Notes: generated by a model from the sequence alone, not told the origin. DNA of 64,000 nt from Antarcticirhabdus aurantiaca (GCF_009765365.1 NZ_VTOM01000012.1:108501-172500); one strand, 5' to 3'. Counted from the first letter of the stretch, positions 1 to 10,909 are shown. Made by a program: numbers and translations.

Positions 1-329
1 CGGCACGATCAGGGGAACGTCGGCGTCGTAGCGCCAGGCCGAGGAGTTGTCGATCACGACGCAGCCTTGCGCGCCGATCCGCGGCGACCACTCCTTGGCG
101 ATCGAGCCGCCCGCCGACATCAGGCAGATGTCGGTACCGGAAAAGTCGTAGCTGTCGAGGGACTTCACCTTCAGCGTCTTGTCGCCGAACGAAACCTCGG
201 TGCCCTGCGAGCGGCGCGAGGCGAGCGCCACGACCTCGTCGGCGGGGAAGCCGCGCTCGTCGAGGATGGAGAGCATTTCGCGCCCGACATTGCCGGTCGC
301 GCCGACGACGGCGATCCTGTAACCCATGG
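1..329 (-). CDS. asd: aspartate-semialdehyde dehydrogenase, N-terminal part (runs off the window)
   Basis: This enzyme reduces aspartyl phosphate to aspartate semialdehyde in lysine, threonine and methionine synthesis. Read on the minus strand from ATG at 329, the frame stays open to base 1 and gives the first 109 residues. The start MGYRIAVVGATGNVGREML carries the NADP-binding GATGNVG loop. Further in come the ASRRSQG stretch and VVIDNSSAWR, both characteristic of the Asd N-terminal domain. The catalytic cysteine lies beyond the edge. No Shine-Dalgarno sequence is obvious, but family alignment supports the start. Identification is secure; only the rest of the gene is missing. Confidence 0.95.
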
Positions 330-609
330 GGAAGTCCGATCCTTGGCGGCTCCCCTTCGGCCCGAATGCCGCGCGCTTGTGCTCCGCCCCGGGGGAGACA
401 AGCGGGGCGAAGACGTCAGGCGGTAATGAGGGTTTTGGCGCGCGCGATCATGGAGCGGCATATGCGCCGGGCGCGGACCCAAGTCAATCCGTCGCGCCGG
501 CGATTCGCCGCCGCGCCCGGAACGCGAAAAGGGCCGGCCCCCTCGCGGGATGCCGACCCTGTTTCACCCGAGCGCCCGATACGCGACGCGGGCTCTGCGG
601 AGCTGTGCG

Positions 610-717
610 TCAGTAGCGACGGGCGCCGGCCTGCTGCGGCTGACGACGCTCGGCGCGCTGAGCGATCTTCTTCGTCACCCAACCCAGGAACACGGCCTTC
701 AGGATCCCACGGATCAT
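610..717 (-). CDS. 35-residue basic hypothetical protein
   Basis: A very short gene of unknown function. ATG at 717 is preceded, at good spacing, by a strong Shine-Dalgarno (AAGGAGAG on the minus strand), which is the main reason to accept it. The product begins MIRGILKAVFLGWVTKK and continues with a run rich in Arg, Gln and Ala ending ARRY. The first 20 residues could form an amphipathic or weakly membrane-associated helix and the tail is strongly basic. A longer in-frame start at 795 has no ribosome site. It stands alone between asd (same strand) and the divergent transporter. I do not recognise a family. Confidence 0.55.
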   Translation of the reverse strand: MIRGILKAVFLGWVTKKIAQRAERRQPQQAGARRY

Positions 718-974
718 CTTCGCTCTCCTTGTCTCGTTGCTTGGAAGAATGCGCCAGGCGGCGGATGGTTGCGTGCGACTTGGTGGATCGGCCACCGCGC
801 CGCGGGAGCGTCCGGGTCGCCTCCTCCGAAAGAGGGGCGGGATAACCTAGGGGAGGCTTAATTTTTCGTTTGTGATCGCTTGACGATTGCGTAGCTTGCC
901 TGAGTCGCGCCGGGGAGGGTGCGGCGCATCCGTTCGCGAAGCATCGGGAACGGCAGGGAGGGAGACAGACCACA

Positions 975-2705
<1,731 letters not shown>

Positions 2706-2724
2706 CCGGCTTCGACTGAAGCGG

Positions 2725-2759
2725 AACGGGCCGCCGGGGCGATCCGGCGGCCCGTTTCC
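2725..2759 (+). terminator. Rho-independent terminator after the MHS transporter
   Basis: AACGGGCCGCCGG and its complement CCGGCGGCCCGTT flank a short loop, and the hairpin runs into TTTCCT. It sits just after the transporter stop and isolates it from the ATPase gene downstream. Confidence 0.85.
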
Positions 2760-2897
2760 TGTCGGGCGCCGAATCTGTGGATAGAGGGCCGGTCGTGGAA
2801 ACGTCCGGGTAACCCTGCGTGTTAATCTCGTGGCGCGCGGCGGTCCGGCATCGGGCCGCCGCGCCTCATTCGCATGACACGTCTTCGAGGAGCCCCC

Positions 2898-4430
2898 ATG
2901 ACCTTTGCCGTCGATCTCGGATTTGCGGAAAAAGGCGGGCCGGCCCATCTCGACCTGGAAGAGCTCCTGTCGACGCGCCTTCTCGTCCAGGGCAATTCGG
3001 GCTCGGGCAAGTCGCACCTCCTGCGCCGCCTCCTGGAGCGCAGCGCCGGACAGGTGCAGCAGGCGATCATCGACCCCGAGGGCGACTTCGTGACGCTCGC
3101 CGACAAGTACGGCCACGTCGTCGTCGACGGCAACCGCACGCCCAACGAGCTCGCCCGCATCGCCCAGCGCATCCGCAAGCACCGGGCCTCTGTCGTCCTC
3201 GACCTCGAGGGCCACGATGCCGAGGCGCAGATGATGATCGCGGCGCACTTCCTGAACGGTCTCTTCGACGCCGACCGGGCGCACTGGTACCCGATGCTCG
3301 TCGCGGTCGACGAGGCGCACCTCTTCGCCCCCGCCATGGCCGGCGAGCATTCCGACGAGGCGCGCCGCGCCTCGCTCGGCGCGATGAGCAATCTCATGTG
3401 CCGCGGCCGAAAGCGCGGGCTCGCCGGCATCATCGCCACGCAGCGCCTCGCCAAGCTCGCCAAGAACGTCGCGGCCGAGGCCTCGAACTTCCTGATGGGC
3501 CGCACCTTCCTCGACATCGACATGGCGCGGGCCGCCGATCTCCTCGGCATCGACCGGCGCGGCGCCGAGCAGTTCCGCGACCTCAAGACCGGCGAATTCG
3601 TGGCGCTCGGCCCCGCTTTGTCGCGCCGCCCGATGCCGATCCGCATCGGCCCCGTCGAGACGGCCGGGCGCTCGGGCCGCCCGACGCTGATGCCCTTGCC
3701 CGAACTCGCGCCGCAGGACATGGCCGACCTCATCATGGCTCCGCCCGGCGTCGACGAGGAGCCCGCCTACCGCCCGCCCGAGCGCCCCTCCGCCTCGACG
3801 GGCGACATCCTGTCCCGCGTCGCGGCGCCGACCGCCGAGCCGGAGGTCGACGACGACCCGCGCGGCCCCGAGGAGCGGGCGGCCATCGTCGACGCGATCT
3901 TCGCCGACATGCTGGCGGACCCCGACGCCGCCTTCCGGCCCGTGCCGGTGCTCTACCAGGACTTCCTCGTCCACTGCCGCTTGAAGCGCCTGCGCGGGGT
4001 CGAGACCGACATGGCCGCCTTCCGCCGCCGCCTCGCCATGGCGCGGGCCGGGCTGTCGGGCGCGGCCGGGGACGATCCGGAATGGGAGAACGCGCTCGCC
4101 CGCGGCATCGACCTGCCCGAGGACATGCAGGGCGTCTACGCCATGATCCTGCGTGCCGCGCGCGACGGGGCGGACTGTCCGTCCGACGCCGCGCTCGCCC
4201 AGGCCTATGGCAGCCACTCGCCCTCGCGCGGACGCTTCATCCTGTCCTTCATGGCCGAGCGCGGGCTGATCCGCTCGGAAGCCGACTTCCGCGGCAACCG
4301 CGTCGTCACCATCCCCGGCACGCCCTGGCGCACCGCCCCGCAGACGGCGCTGAAGAAGGTCGCGAGCCCCGCCGACGAGGCGCGGGCACGCCGGCTTGCA
4401 AGGCAGCAGGCGATGCTGGGCGGGGCCTGA
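2898..4430 (+). CDS. HerA-like P-loop ATPase
   Basis: Stand-alone 510-residue ATP-binding protein of the HerA/FtsK superfamily (helicase HerA central-domain type). Walker A GNSGSGKS lies at residues 32-39 and Walker B MLVAVDEAHLF at about 133-143. An arginine-rich RGRKRGLAGIIATQR segment, like the sensor region of HerA proteins, follows. The C-terminal third is hydrophilic and ends in a possible winged-helix segment (SPSRGRFILSFMAERGLI). I chose ATG 2898 over the in-frame ATG at 2874 because GAGGAG sits seven bases before it. No NurA nuclease or other usual partner is adjacent, so a DNA-processing role is inferred from the family only. Confidence 0.82.
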   Translation: MTFAVDLGFAEKGGPAHLDLEELLSTRLLVQGNSGSGKSHLLRRLLERSAGQVQQAIIDPEGDFVTLADKYGHVVVDGNRTPNELARIAQRIRKHRASVVLDLEGHDAEAQMMIAAHFLNGLFDADRAHWYPMLVAVDEAHLFAPAMAGEHSDEARRASLGAMSNLMCRGRKRGLAGIIATQRLAKLAKNVAAEASNFLMGRTFLDIDMARAADLLGIDRRGAEQFRDLKTGEFVALGPALSRRPMPIRIGPVETAGRSGRPTLMPLPELAPQDMADLIMAPPGVDEEPAYRPPERPSASTGDILSRVAAPTAEPEVDDDPRGPEERAAIVDAIFADMLADPDAAFRPVPVLYQDFLVHCRLKRLRGVETDMAAFRRRLAMARAGLSGAAGDDPEWENALARGIDLPEDMQGVYAMILRAARDGADCPSDAALAQAYGSHSPSRGRFILSFMAERGLIRSEADFRGNRVVTIPGTPWRTAPQTALKKVASPADEARARRLARQQAMLGGA

Positions 4431-4473
4431 GGACAACGGGGCGGCGGGTGAAAAGCCGCTCCGACCCCATCTT

Positions 4474-4514
4474 CCACTTCGTCATCCCTGGGCAGGCCCG
4501 GGATGACGAAGTGG
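4474..4514. repeat. palindromic REP-like element
   Basis: A perfect 15-base inverted repeat: CCACTTCGTCATCCC at 4474-4488 and its complement at 4500-4514, with an 11-base GC-rich loop. The CGTCATCCC...GGGATGACG core matches the intergenic palindromes common in Hyphomicrobiales genomes. It lies between the convergent ends of the ATPase and the GST gene, where it may also stop transcription in both directions. Confidence 0.75.
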
Positions 4515-4549
4515 TGAAAAATGCGGGAGGCAGGACGACGTGGTCGAAT

Positions 4550-5179
4550 TCAGCCCGCGTCCTCGATCTCCAGGATGCGCTGCACCGCCGGGCGGGCCTT
4601 CACGCGGTCGTAATGGGCGAAGACGCGGGGGAAGCGGGTCTCGTCGGCGATGCCGCGCTCGCGCAGCCAGCCGGTGAAGGTGAAGAGGTAGGGGTCGGAC
4701 ACGCTGTAGCTGTCGCCGTGAACGAAGGTGCGGCCGTCGCCGAGGCGCTCCTCGATCGTGCCGAACTGCTCGACGAGGTTCTGCGGCACCTTGGCGCGCA
4801 TGGCCGCCTGCGCCGCCTCGTCGTCGGCCCAGCGCGCCGCGCGTCGGTCGTGCGCGAAGGACACGTGGACCGTCGAGGCGAGATAAAGGTTGAAGGCCAG
4901 CATGTCGGCCGCGGCGAAGGGGTCGTTGGCGGGGCTGAGGCCCGCTTCCGGGAAGCTCGCCGCGATAAAGGCGAGAACGGCCGGGCATTCGGTGACGACG
5001 CGCCCGTCGACCTTGAGCGCCGGGACCTTGCCCTTCGGGTTGACCGCTAGGAATTCGGGGCGGTGCTGCTCGCCGTCCTTGAGGCTGACGCGCACGCGCT
5101 CGTAGGGCGCGCCGGTCTCCTCCAGCGCGATGTGGGCGGCCCGCGAGCAGGCGTTGGGCGAGTAGTAGAGCGTCATCAT
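4550..5179 (-). CDS. glutathione S-transferase family protein
   Basis: Cytosolic glutathione transferase of 209 residues, the usual length. The thioredoxin-like N-terminal domain opens MMTLYYSPNACSRAAHIAL and contains the glutathione-site segment NPKGKVPAL plus TECPAVLAFIA. The all-helical C-terminal domain includes SVSDPYLFTF. A beta-class-like enzyme is likely, with Cys10 or Ser7/Ser11 near the thiol site. Two consecutive ATG codons offer starts (5179 and 5176). The gene follows the DUF2585 gene by 35 bases on the same strand, so they are probably co-transcribed. Substrate unknown. Confidence 0.9.
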   Translation of the reverse strand: MMTLYYSPNACSRAAHIALEETGAPYERVRVSLKDGEQHRPEFLAVNPKGKVPALKVDGRVVTECPAVLAFIAASFPEAGLSPANDPFAAADMLAFNLYLASTVHVSFAHDRRAARWADDEAAQAAMRAKVPQNLVEQFGTIEERLGDGRTFVHGDSYSVSDPYLFTFTGWLRERGIADETRFPRVFAHYDRVKARPAVQRILEIEDAG

Positions 5180-5214
5180 CTTACGTCGTCTCCCCTGTCT
5201 TGGCTTCCCAAGGG

Positions 5215-5799
5215 TTAGACGTCGAGCCCCAGGATGCGCAAGCTGCCGACGATCATCCCGTCGTCCATGGCGAGCGTGACGGCGAGTTCCAGGGCGAGAC
5301 CGAGAAGGATCGTCGCCCATAGCGGGATCTTCGCCGCCACGAAGAAGCCGAGCGCCACGAAGAGCGTGTCCGTGAAGGAGTTGAGGAGGCTGTCGCCCGT
5401 ATAGGGGACGGCGCCGCTCGGCGCGTGGAAGAGGGCGATGGTGAAGGGGAGGTTCTCCACCACCTCCCAGATCGCGCTGCCCATGATCGCCACCACCGCC
5501 TTCTGCCCGAGCCCCCAGAAGGGCCGCATCCGGTCGATGAAGACGAAGAGCCCGAGGCCGAACAGGACGTGGAGGGCCGAGTACCAGTCCGACACCTGCT
5601 GGCTGTTGCCGTTGGCGTCGAAGGCGTGCTGGAAGAGAAGGATCGTGCCGCACGAGCAGACCGCGTCGTGGCCGAGCGCGGCGAGGACGAGGAGCTTCGT
5701 CGCGACGATGAGGACGACGAGCAGGACCTGCACCGCCCGGCGCGGCGGCACGGGCGCCTCGGCCTCGGTCTCGAAGAAGGGATCGGCGCTGCGGCTCAT
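5215..5799 (-). CDS. DUF2585 / UPF0314 family membrane protein
   Basis: Predicted inner-membrane protein of 194 residues belonging to UPF0314 (DUF2585), a family found almost only in Alphaproteobacteria and without known function. About five hydrophobic segments are visible. The conserved core includes DAVCSCGTILLFQ, DWYSALHVLFGLG and GSAIWEVVEN, rich in buried charged and polar residues that suggest a functional site. ATG 5799 is taken as start because it matches family lengths; an in-frame TTG at 5832 would add 11 residues. Upstream, 180 bases separate it from the divergent carotenoid operon. Confidence 0.85.
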   Translation of the reverse strand: MSRSADPFFETEAEAPVPPRRAVQVLLVVLIVATKLLVLAALGHDAVCSCGTILLFQHAFDANGNSQQVSDWYSALHVLFGLGLFVFIDRMRPFWGLGQKAVVAIMGSAIWEVVENLPFTIALFHAPSGAVPYTGDSLLNSFTDTLFVALGFFVAAKIPLWATILLGLALELAVTLAMDDGMIVGSLRILGLDV

Positions 5800-5980
5800 G
5801 GGGAGGCCGCGCCGCGGATCGGCGCCGGCCAAGCGATCGCCGTCGATGGAAGGACCTGTTCGGGTTTCAATTTCTCTGCGTTCTGTCAGAAGAAGGACGG
5901 GAAGGCCGCGGGGAATACCTGCTGCGCGCGCGTCCGCCTTCCAGTGCCGCGCGCCGGCGAAAACCTTAGATGACCGCGCC

Positions 5981-7264
5981 TTGCACCTCGCCCTCCTTTG
6001 TCCGCCCTTCTACAGCCATCTCCGGGTCTTCGAAGCGCTGGGCAGTGAGCTCGCCGCGCGCGGCCATCGCGTCACGCTGGTGCTCAACGCGGGCGCGGCC
6101 GAACCGCTCGGTGCGACGCGGCGTCTCACCACCGTCGAGGCCGAGCATGCCGGCCGGGGCACGCCGCCGGCGGTGCTGGCCATGCGCGGCGCCGCGCGCC
6201 CGACGGGCATCCTTGGCACGCTGCGCACCGTCGCCGATACCGCCCGGCTGACGGACGAGCTCTGCCGCGAGGGGCCGGGGCTCCTCGCCGCCCTCGGCGC
6301 CGAGGCGATCGTCGGCGACGAGACCGAAGGCGCCGCCGGCCTTCTCGCCGCCCGTCTCGGGCTGCCGCTCGTCTCGATCGCCTGCGGCCTGCCGGTCGAT
6401 CCCGATCCCGCCGTGCCGCTGCCCTATCTCGCCTGGGACTACGATCCGAGCGAGAAAGGGCTGAAGCGCAATGCCGGGGGGCGGACGGTCGCGCGGCTCC
6501 TTCTGACGCGCCAGCGCCGCGTCCTGGCCCTGTGGGCGCGCCGTTTCGGGCTGGAGCCGCGCGAGGGGGCGGAGGACTGGACCTCGACGCGGCTGCGCCT
6601 GTCGCAGACGGTTCCCGCCTTCGACTTTCCCCATTCCGCGCCGAGCCCGATCCGCGGCGTCGGCCCGATCCGAGCCCGCGAGAGCGCCGGTGCGGATCGG
6701 GCGCTCGCCGACCTTCCGGCCGGGCGCCCGATCGTCTTCGCCTCGCTCGGCACCATGCAGGGGCACCGGCTCGGAATCTTCCGCACGGTCGCCGCCGCAT
6801 GCCGGCGGCTCGGGGCGGTGAGCGTCGTCGCCCATTGCGGGCGCTTGTCGCCGGCCGAAGCCGCCTCGATCGGCGCCGACCTCGTGCGCGACTTCTTTCC
6901 GCAGGGCCCGATCCTTGCCCGCGCCGATGCCTGCGTCTCGCATGGCGGGCTCAACACCGCGCTCGACGCGATGCAGGCGGGGACCCCGGTTCTCGCCGTG
7001 CCGATCGCCTTCGACCAGCCGGGCGTCGCCGCGCGCCTCGTTCATCACGGCGCCGGGCTGCGCCTCGGCCGCGTCCTTCTGTCCGCCCGCGCGGTCGAGA
7101 CGTCTCTTGCGCGGCTCCTGCAGGAGCCTAGCTTCCGAGCCAACGCGTCGCGTATCGGGCGCGAGATCGAACGGAGCGGCGGACGCAGCTTGGCGGCGGA
7201 CCTCATCGAAGAAGCCTTGGGCATCGGATCGTCGGCCGTTCGCAGCGGGGCCGCCGCGCGGTGA
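5981..7264 (+). CDS. crtX: carotenoid (zeaxanthin) glycosyltransferase, CrtX type
   Basis: GT1-family glycosyltransferase that adds sugars to the hydroxyl groups of carotenoids such as zeaxanthin. The N-terminal segment LALLCPPFYSHLRVFEALG is the acceptor-side Rossmann start typical of CrtX. The donor-sugar signature HGGLNTALDAMQAGTPVL begins near residue 321 and is followed by AFDQPGVAARLV. The start is uncertain: no ATG lies in frame near the conserved N terminus, and TTG 5981 (427 residues, like other CrtX) is the best fit, with only a poor ribosome site. First gene of the crtXYIB operon; its stop overlaps the crtY start by four bases (GTGA). Confidence 0.88.
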   Translation: MHLALLCPPFYSHLRVFEALGSELAARGHRVTLVLNAGAAEPLGATRRLTTVEAEHAGRGTPPAVLAMRGAARPTGILGTLRTVADTARLTDELCREGPGLLAALGAEAIVGDETEGAAGLLAARLGLPLVSIACGLPVDPDPAVPLPYLAWDYDPSEKGLKRNAGGRTVARLLLTRQRRVLALWARRFGLEPREGAEDWTSTRLRLSQTVPAFDFPHSAPSPIRGVGPIRARESAGADRALADLPAGRPIVFASLGTMQGHRLGIFRTVAAACRRLGAVSVVAHCGRLSPAEAASIGADLVRDFFPQGPILARADACVSHGGLNTALDAMQAGTPVLAVPIAFDQPGVAARLVHHGAGLRLGRVLLSARAVETSLARLLQEPSFRANASRIGREIERSGGRSLAADLIEEALGIGSSAVRSGAAAR

Positions 7265-8442
7265 GCGCGCGTTCGCGGCCCGTCGACCTCCTGCTCGTCG
7301 GGGGCGGTCTTGCCAACGGGCTCATCGCGTGGCGCCTCGCCGAAACGCGGCCGGACGTGTCGGTGCTCGTGCTCGAAGCCGGGCCGGAGATCGGCGGCAA
7401 CCACACCTGGTCCTTCCACGACGGCGACCTGACAGGCGATCAGCACCGCTGGACCGCCCCCTTCGTCGCCCATCGCTGGGCGCAGAACGAGGTGCGCTTT
7501 CCCGAGCGGCGCAAGACCCTTCCCACCGGCTATCGCTCGGCGACCTCCGCGCTGCTCGCCGAGGCGCTGCGGGCCCGGCTGGGCACGCGCATCCGGACCC
7601 GCGCCCGCGTTGCCGAGATCGCGCCGACGCGCGTCGTCCTCGACGGCGGCGAGACGATCGAGGCGGGCGCCGTTGTCGACGGCCGCGGACCCCGCCCGAG
7701 CCCGCACATGCGGCTCGGCTTCCAGAAGTTCCTCGGCATCGAGATCGAGACGCGCCGGCCCCACGGCCTTTCCGGGCCGATCATCATGGACGCGACGGTG
7801 CCGCAGACCGACGGCTACCGCTTCGTCTACTCGCTGCCCTTCGCGCCCGACCGCCTCCTCGTCGAGGACACCTACTACGCCGACGGCGAGGTGCTCGACA
7901 CGGCGCGGCTCGCCCGCGAGATCGAGACCTATGCCGAGGCGCAGGGCTGGGCGGTCGCCCGCATCGTCCGCGAGGAGGAGGGCATCCTGCCGATCGCGCT
8001 CGGCGGCAGCATCGAGGCCTTCTGGGACGAGAAGCGGGGCGTTCCGGCGAGCGGGCTCTCCGCCGCCCTGTTCCACCCGACCACCGGCTATTCGCTGCCC
8101 GACGCCGTGCGCCTCGCCGACCACCTCGCGACCCTGCCGGACCTGTCGGCGCCGGCGCTCTTCGCGGCAGTGCGGCGCCACTCGATCGCCATCTGGCGCG
8201 AGCGGCGCTTCTTCCGGATGCTGAACCGCATGCTTTTCCTCGCCGGTCCGCCGGAGGAGCGCTACCGCGTCCTCCAGCACTTCTACCGCCTCGATCCGGG
8301 GCTGGTCGCCCGCTTCTACGCCGCCCGGCTCACCGCCGCCGACAAGCTGCGCATCCTGACCGGGCGCCCGCCCGTTCCCGTCGGGGCCGCGTTGCGCGTC
8401 CTCGCCTTTCCCCCTCCGCCGAAGGGCTTCGCCGTCCCATGA
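7261..8442 (+). CDS. crtY: lycopene beta-cyclase
   Basis: Converts lycopene to beta-carotene by forming both beta-ionone rings; membrane-associated flavoprotein of 393 residues, the normal CrtY size. The dinucleotide fold GGGLANGL sits at about residues 14-21, followed by the CrtY hallmarks GGNHTWSFHD and TAPFVAHRWAQNEVRFPERRK. The mid-region FHPTTGYSLPDAVRLAD and the end segment RFFRMLNRMLFLAGPPEERY are also diagnostic. GTG start at 7261 overlaps the crtX stop, and its own stop overlaps crtI (ATGA), so translation is probably coupled along the operon. Confidence 0.96.
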   Translation: MSARSRPVDLLLVGGGLANGLIAWRLAETRPDVSVLVLEAGPEIGGNHTWSFHDGDLTGDQHRWTAPFVAHRWAQNEVRFPERRKTLPTGYRSATSALLAEALRARLGTRIRTRARVAEIAPTRVVLDGGETIEAGAVVDGRGPRPSPHMRLGFQKFLGIEIETRRPHGLSGPIIMDATVPQTDGYRFVYSLPFAPDRLLVEDTYYADGEVLDTARLAREIETYAEAQGWAVARIVREEEGILPIALGGSIEAFWDEKRGVPASGLSAALFHPTTGYSLPDAVRLADHLATLPDLSAPALFAAVRRHSIAIWRERRFFRMLNRMLFLAGPPEERYRVLQHFYRLDPGLVARFYAARLTAADKLRILTGRPPVPVGAALRVLAFPPPPKGFAVP

Positions 8443-9980
8443 CCGCCCCCGCTTCCCCCGGCGCTCCGCGCGCCGTCGTCATTGGCTCGGGCTTCGGGGG
8501 GCTCTCGCTCGCCATCCGGCTCCAGGCTGCGGGCTTTGCCACCACGCTTCTGGAGAAGCGCGACAAGCCGGGCGGGCGCGCCTACGTCTACGAGGACGCC
8601 GGCTACACCTTCGACGCCGGTCCGACCGTCATCACCGACCCGACCGCGATCGAGGAGCTGTTCACGCTCTCCGGGCGGCGGATGAGCGACTACGTCGAGC
8701 TTCTCCCCGTCGCGCCCTTCTACCGCCTCGCCTGGGAGAACGGCTTCACCTTCGACTACGCCAACGACCAGGACGACCTCGACCGGCAGATCGCCGCGAA
8801 GAGCCCGGCCGATGTCGAGGGCTACCGGCGCTTCCTCGACTATTCGCGCGAGGTGTTCCGCGAGGGCTACCTGAAGCTCGGCACGGTGCCCTTCCTCCAT
8901 TTCCGCGACATGGTGCGGGCGGGGCCCCAGCTCGCCCGGCTTCAGGCCTGGCGCTCGGTCTATGCCAAGGTCTCCGAGTTCATCCGCGACGAGGAGCTGC
9001 GGCAGGCCTTCTCGTTTCATTCGCTGCTCGTCGGCGGCAATCCCTTCGCCACCTCCTCGATCTACGCCCTGATCCACGCGCTGGAGCGCGAATGGGGCGT
9101 CTGGTTCCCGCGCGGCGGCACGGGGGCGCTGGTGCGCGGCATGGCGCGGCTCTTCGAGGATCTCGGCGGGCGGATCGAGCTGAACTGCCCGGCGGCGCGG
9201 ATCGAGCTGGCGGACGGCCGCGCGAGCGCCGTGGTCGCGGCGGACGGGCGGCGCTTTCCGGCCGAGTTCGTCGGCTCCAACGCCGACGTCGTCCACACCT
9301 ATGCCGAGCTCCTGAAAGGCACGCCTCGAGGGGAGGCGGCGGCCAAGCGCCTGACAGCCAAGCGCTTCTCCATGTCGCTCTTCGTGATCTACTTCGGGCT
9401 GAAGCGCCACCGGCCGGAGATCGCCCACCACACCGTGCTGTTCGGGCCGCGCTACCGGCCGCTGATCGACGAGATCTTCAAGGGCAAGCAGCTTGCCACC
9501 GATTTCTCGCTCTACCTCCACAACCCCTGCGTCACCGATCCCTCCCTGGCGCCGGAGGGCAAGGGCGCCTTCTACGTGCTCTCGCCGGTGCCGCATCTCG
9601 GCAATGCCGAGATCGACTGGGAGAGGGAAGGGCCGCTCTACCGCGACCGCATCCTCGACTACCTGGAGGCGCGCTGCATTCCGGGCCTCCGAGCCGATCT
9701 CGAGACCTGCCGCATCTTCACGCCGACCGACTTCAAGCACGAACTGAACTCGCATCTCGGCAGCGCCTTCTCGCTCGATCCGGTGCTGACCCAGTCCGCC
9801 TGGTTCCGCACCCACAATCGCGACGACGTTGTTCCCAACCTCTACTTCGTCGGCGCGGGAACCCATCCCGGCGCGGGCGTTCCGGGCGTCGTCGGCTCGG
9901 CCAAGGCGACGGCGGGGCTGATGATCGGGGACGCCGGCGCGCGGCTTTCCGCCGCCGCTCCGGCGCTGGCGGCCGAATGA
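8439..9980 (+). CDS. crtI: phytoene desaturase
   Basis: FAD-dependent desaturase that turns phytoene into lycopene in four steps; 513 residues, as usual. The FAD-binding motif GSGFGGLSLAIRL lies at residues 16-28 and is followed by EKRDKPGGRAYVYEDAGYTFD, the CrtI N-terminal signature. The C-terminal carotenoid-binding signature YFVGAGTHPGAGVPGVVGS begins near residue 470. ATG 8439 overlaps the crtY stop and the stop overlaps crtB. Operon order X-Y-I-B and the closely packed junctions match carotenoid clusters of Alphaproteobacteria and Pantoea. Confidence 0.97.
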   Translation: MTAPASPGAPRAVVIGSGFGGLSLAIRLQAAGFATTLLEKRDKPGGRAYVYEDAGYTFDAGPTVITDPTAIEELFTLSGRRMSDYVELLPVAPFYRLAWENGFTFDYANDQDDLDRQIAAKSPADVEGYRRFLDYSREVFREGYLKLGTVPFLHFRDMVRAGPQLARLQAWRSVYAKVSEFIRDEELRQAFSFHSLLVGGNPFATSSIYALIHALEREWGVWFPRGGTGALVRGMARLFEDLGGRIELNCPAARIELADGRASAVVAADGRRFPAEFVGSNADVVHTYAELLKGTPRGEAAAKRLTAKRFSMSLFVIYFGLKRHRPEIAHHTVLFGPRYRPLIDEIFKGKQLATDFSLYLHNPCVTDPSLAPEGKGAFYVLSPVPHLGNAEIDWEREGPLYRDRILDYLEARCIPGLRADLETCRIFTPTDFKHELNSHLGSAFSLDPVLTQSAWFRTHNRDDVVPNLYFVGAGTHPGAGVPGVVGSAKATAGLMIGDAGARLSAAAPALAAE

Positions 9981-10909
9981 CGGTGGCGCAGCCCGCGGGT
10001 GCGGGGCGAGCGGGCGCGGAGCTGACGACGGGCGCGGCGGACACCATCGCCAAGGGCTCCAAGAGCTTTGCCGCCGCCGCCCGGCTCTTCGACGCGGACA
10101 CGCGCGAGAGCGTGATCCTGCTTTATGCCTGGTGCCGCCACTGCGACGACGTCATCGATGGGCAGGATCTCGGTCACGCGACCGGCGCGCCGGCGCCGAG
10201 CCCTCCCGAGCTTCTGGCTCGGCTCGAAGCCTTGCGCGAAGGAACGCTGGCAGCCCTGGCCGGGCGGCCTCCGGACGTGCCCGCCTTCCGCGCGCTCGCG
10301 GAGGTGAACCGCCGCCACGCGCTGCCGCAGGAGCTGCCGCTCGCCCACCTCGCCGGCTTCGCCATGGACGTCGAGGGCCGGACCTACGGGACCTTCGCCG
10401 AGGTGCTCGACTATTGCTACGGCGTCGCCGGGGTGGTCGGCGAGATGATGTCGGTCGTGATGGGCGCGCGCGCCCCCGAAACGCTGGTGCGCGCCGCCGA
10501 TCTCGGCCGCGCCTTCCAGCTCACCAACATCGCCCGCGACATCGTGCCGGACGCGCATGCCGGCCGGGTCTACCTGCCGGCGGCTTGGATGGCGGAGGAG
10601 GGGCTCGCGCCGAGTGCCGCGGCGATCCTCGGTTCGGCGAGCCGTCCGGCCGTCGCGCGCTTGGCCAGGCGGCTGGTGGAGAGCGCCGAGCCCTTCTATG
10701 CCTCGGCGCGCCTCGGCATCGACGCCCTGCCGCGCCGCTCGGCCTGGGCGGTCGCGACGGCGATGGGCGTCTACCGCGAGATCGGGCTGCGCGTGGTGGA
10801 GCGCGGCGAGCGGGCCTGGGACACGCGCGTGTCGACCTCCGGCTTCGACAAGCTGCGCCTCGCGGCCAAGGGCAGCGCGATCGCCTTCGGCCCACGGAAC
10901 AGAACCTGA
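9977..10909 (+). CDS. crtB: phytoene synthase
   Basis: Condenses two geranylgeranyl diphosphates to phytoene, the first committed carotenoid step. It has 310 residues with both aspartate-rich motifs: DDVID at 57-61 (in YAWCRHCDDVIDG) and RDIVPDAHAGRVYLP near 186. ATG 9977 overlaps the crtI stop by four bases. Last gene of the crt operon. No hairpin terminator is visible after it; an AT-rich stretch follows before the diguanylate cyclase gene. Its substrate would come from CrtE, encoded 1.4 kb downstream on the other strand. Confidence 0.97.
   Translation: MTVAQPAGAGRAGAELTTGAADTIAKGSKSFAAAARLFDADTRESVILLYAWCRHCDDVIDGQDLGHATGAPAPSPPELLARLEALREGTLAALAGRPPDVPAFRALAEVNRRHALPQELPLAHLAGFAMDVEGRTYGTFAEVLDYCYGVAGVVGEMMSVVMGARAPETLVRAADLGRAFQLTNIARDIVPDAHAGRVYLPAAWMAEEGLAPSAAAILGSASRPAVARLARRLVESAEPFYASARLGIDALPRRSAWAVATAMGVYREIGLRVVERGERAWDTRVSTSGFDKLRLAAKGSAIAFGPRNRT

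Noticed and set aside
870..910. TTGACG (880-885) as a promoter for the MHS transporter
   Set aside because: No acceptable -10 hexamer occurs 16-18 bases downstream.
6915..9980. 1021-codon frame ending with crtI, suggesting a crtY-crtI fusion
   Set aside because: The upstream part is an out-of-frame shadow of crtX and crtY. CrtI homology starts at ATG 8439, which overlaps the crtY stop.
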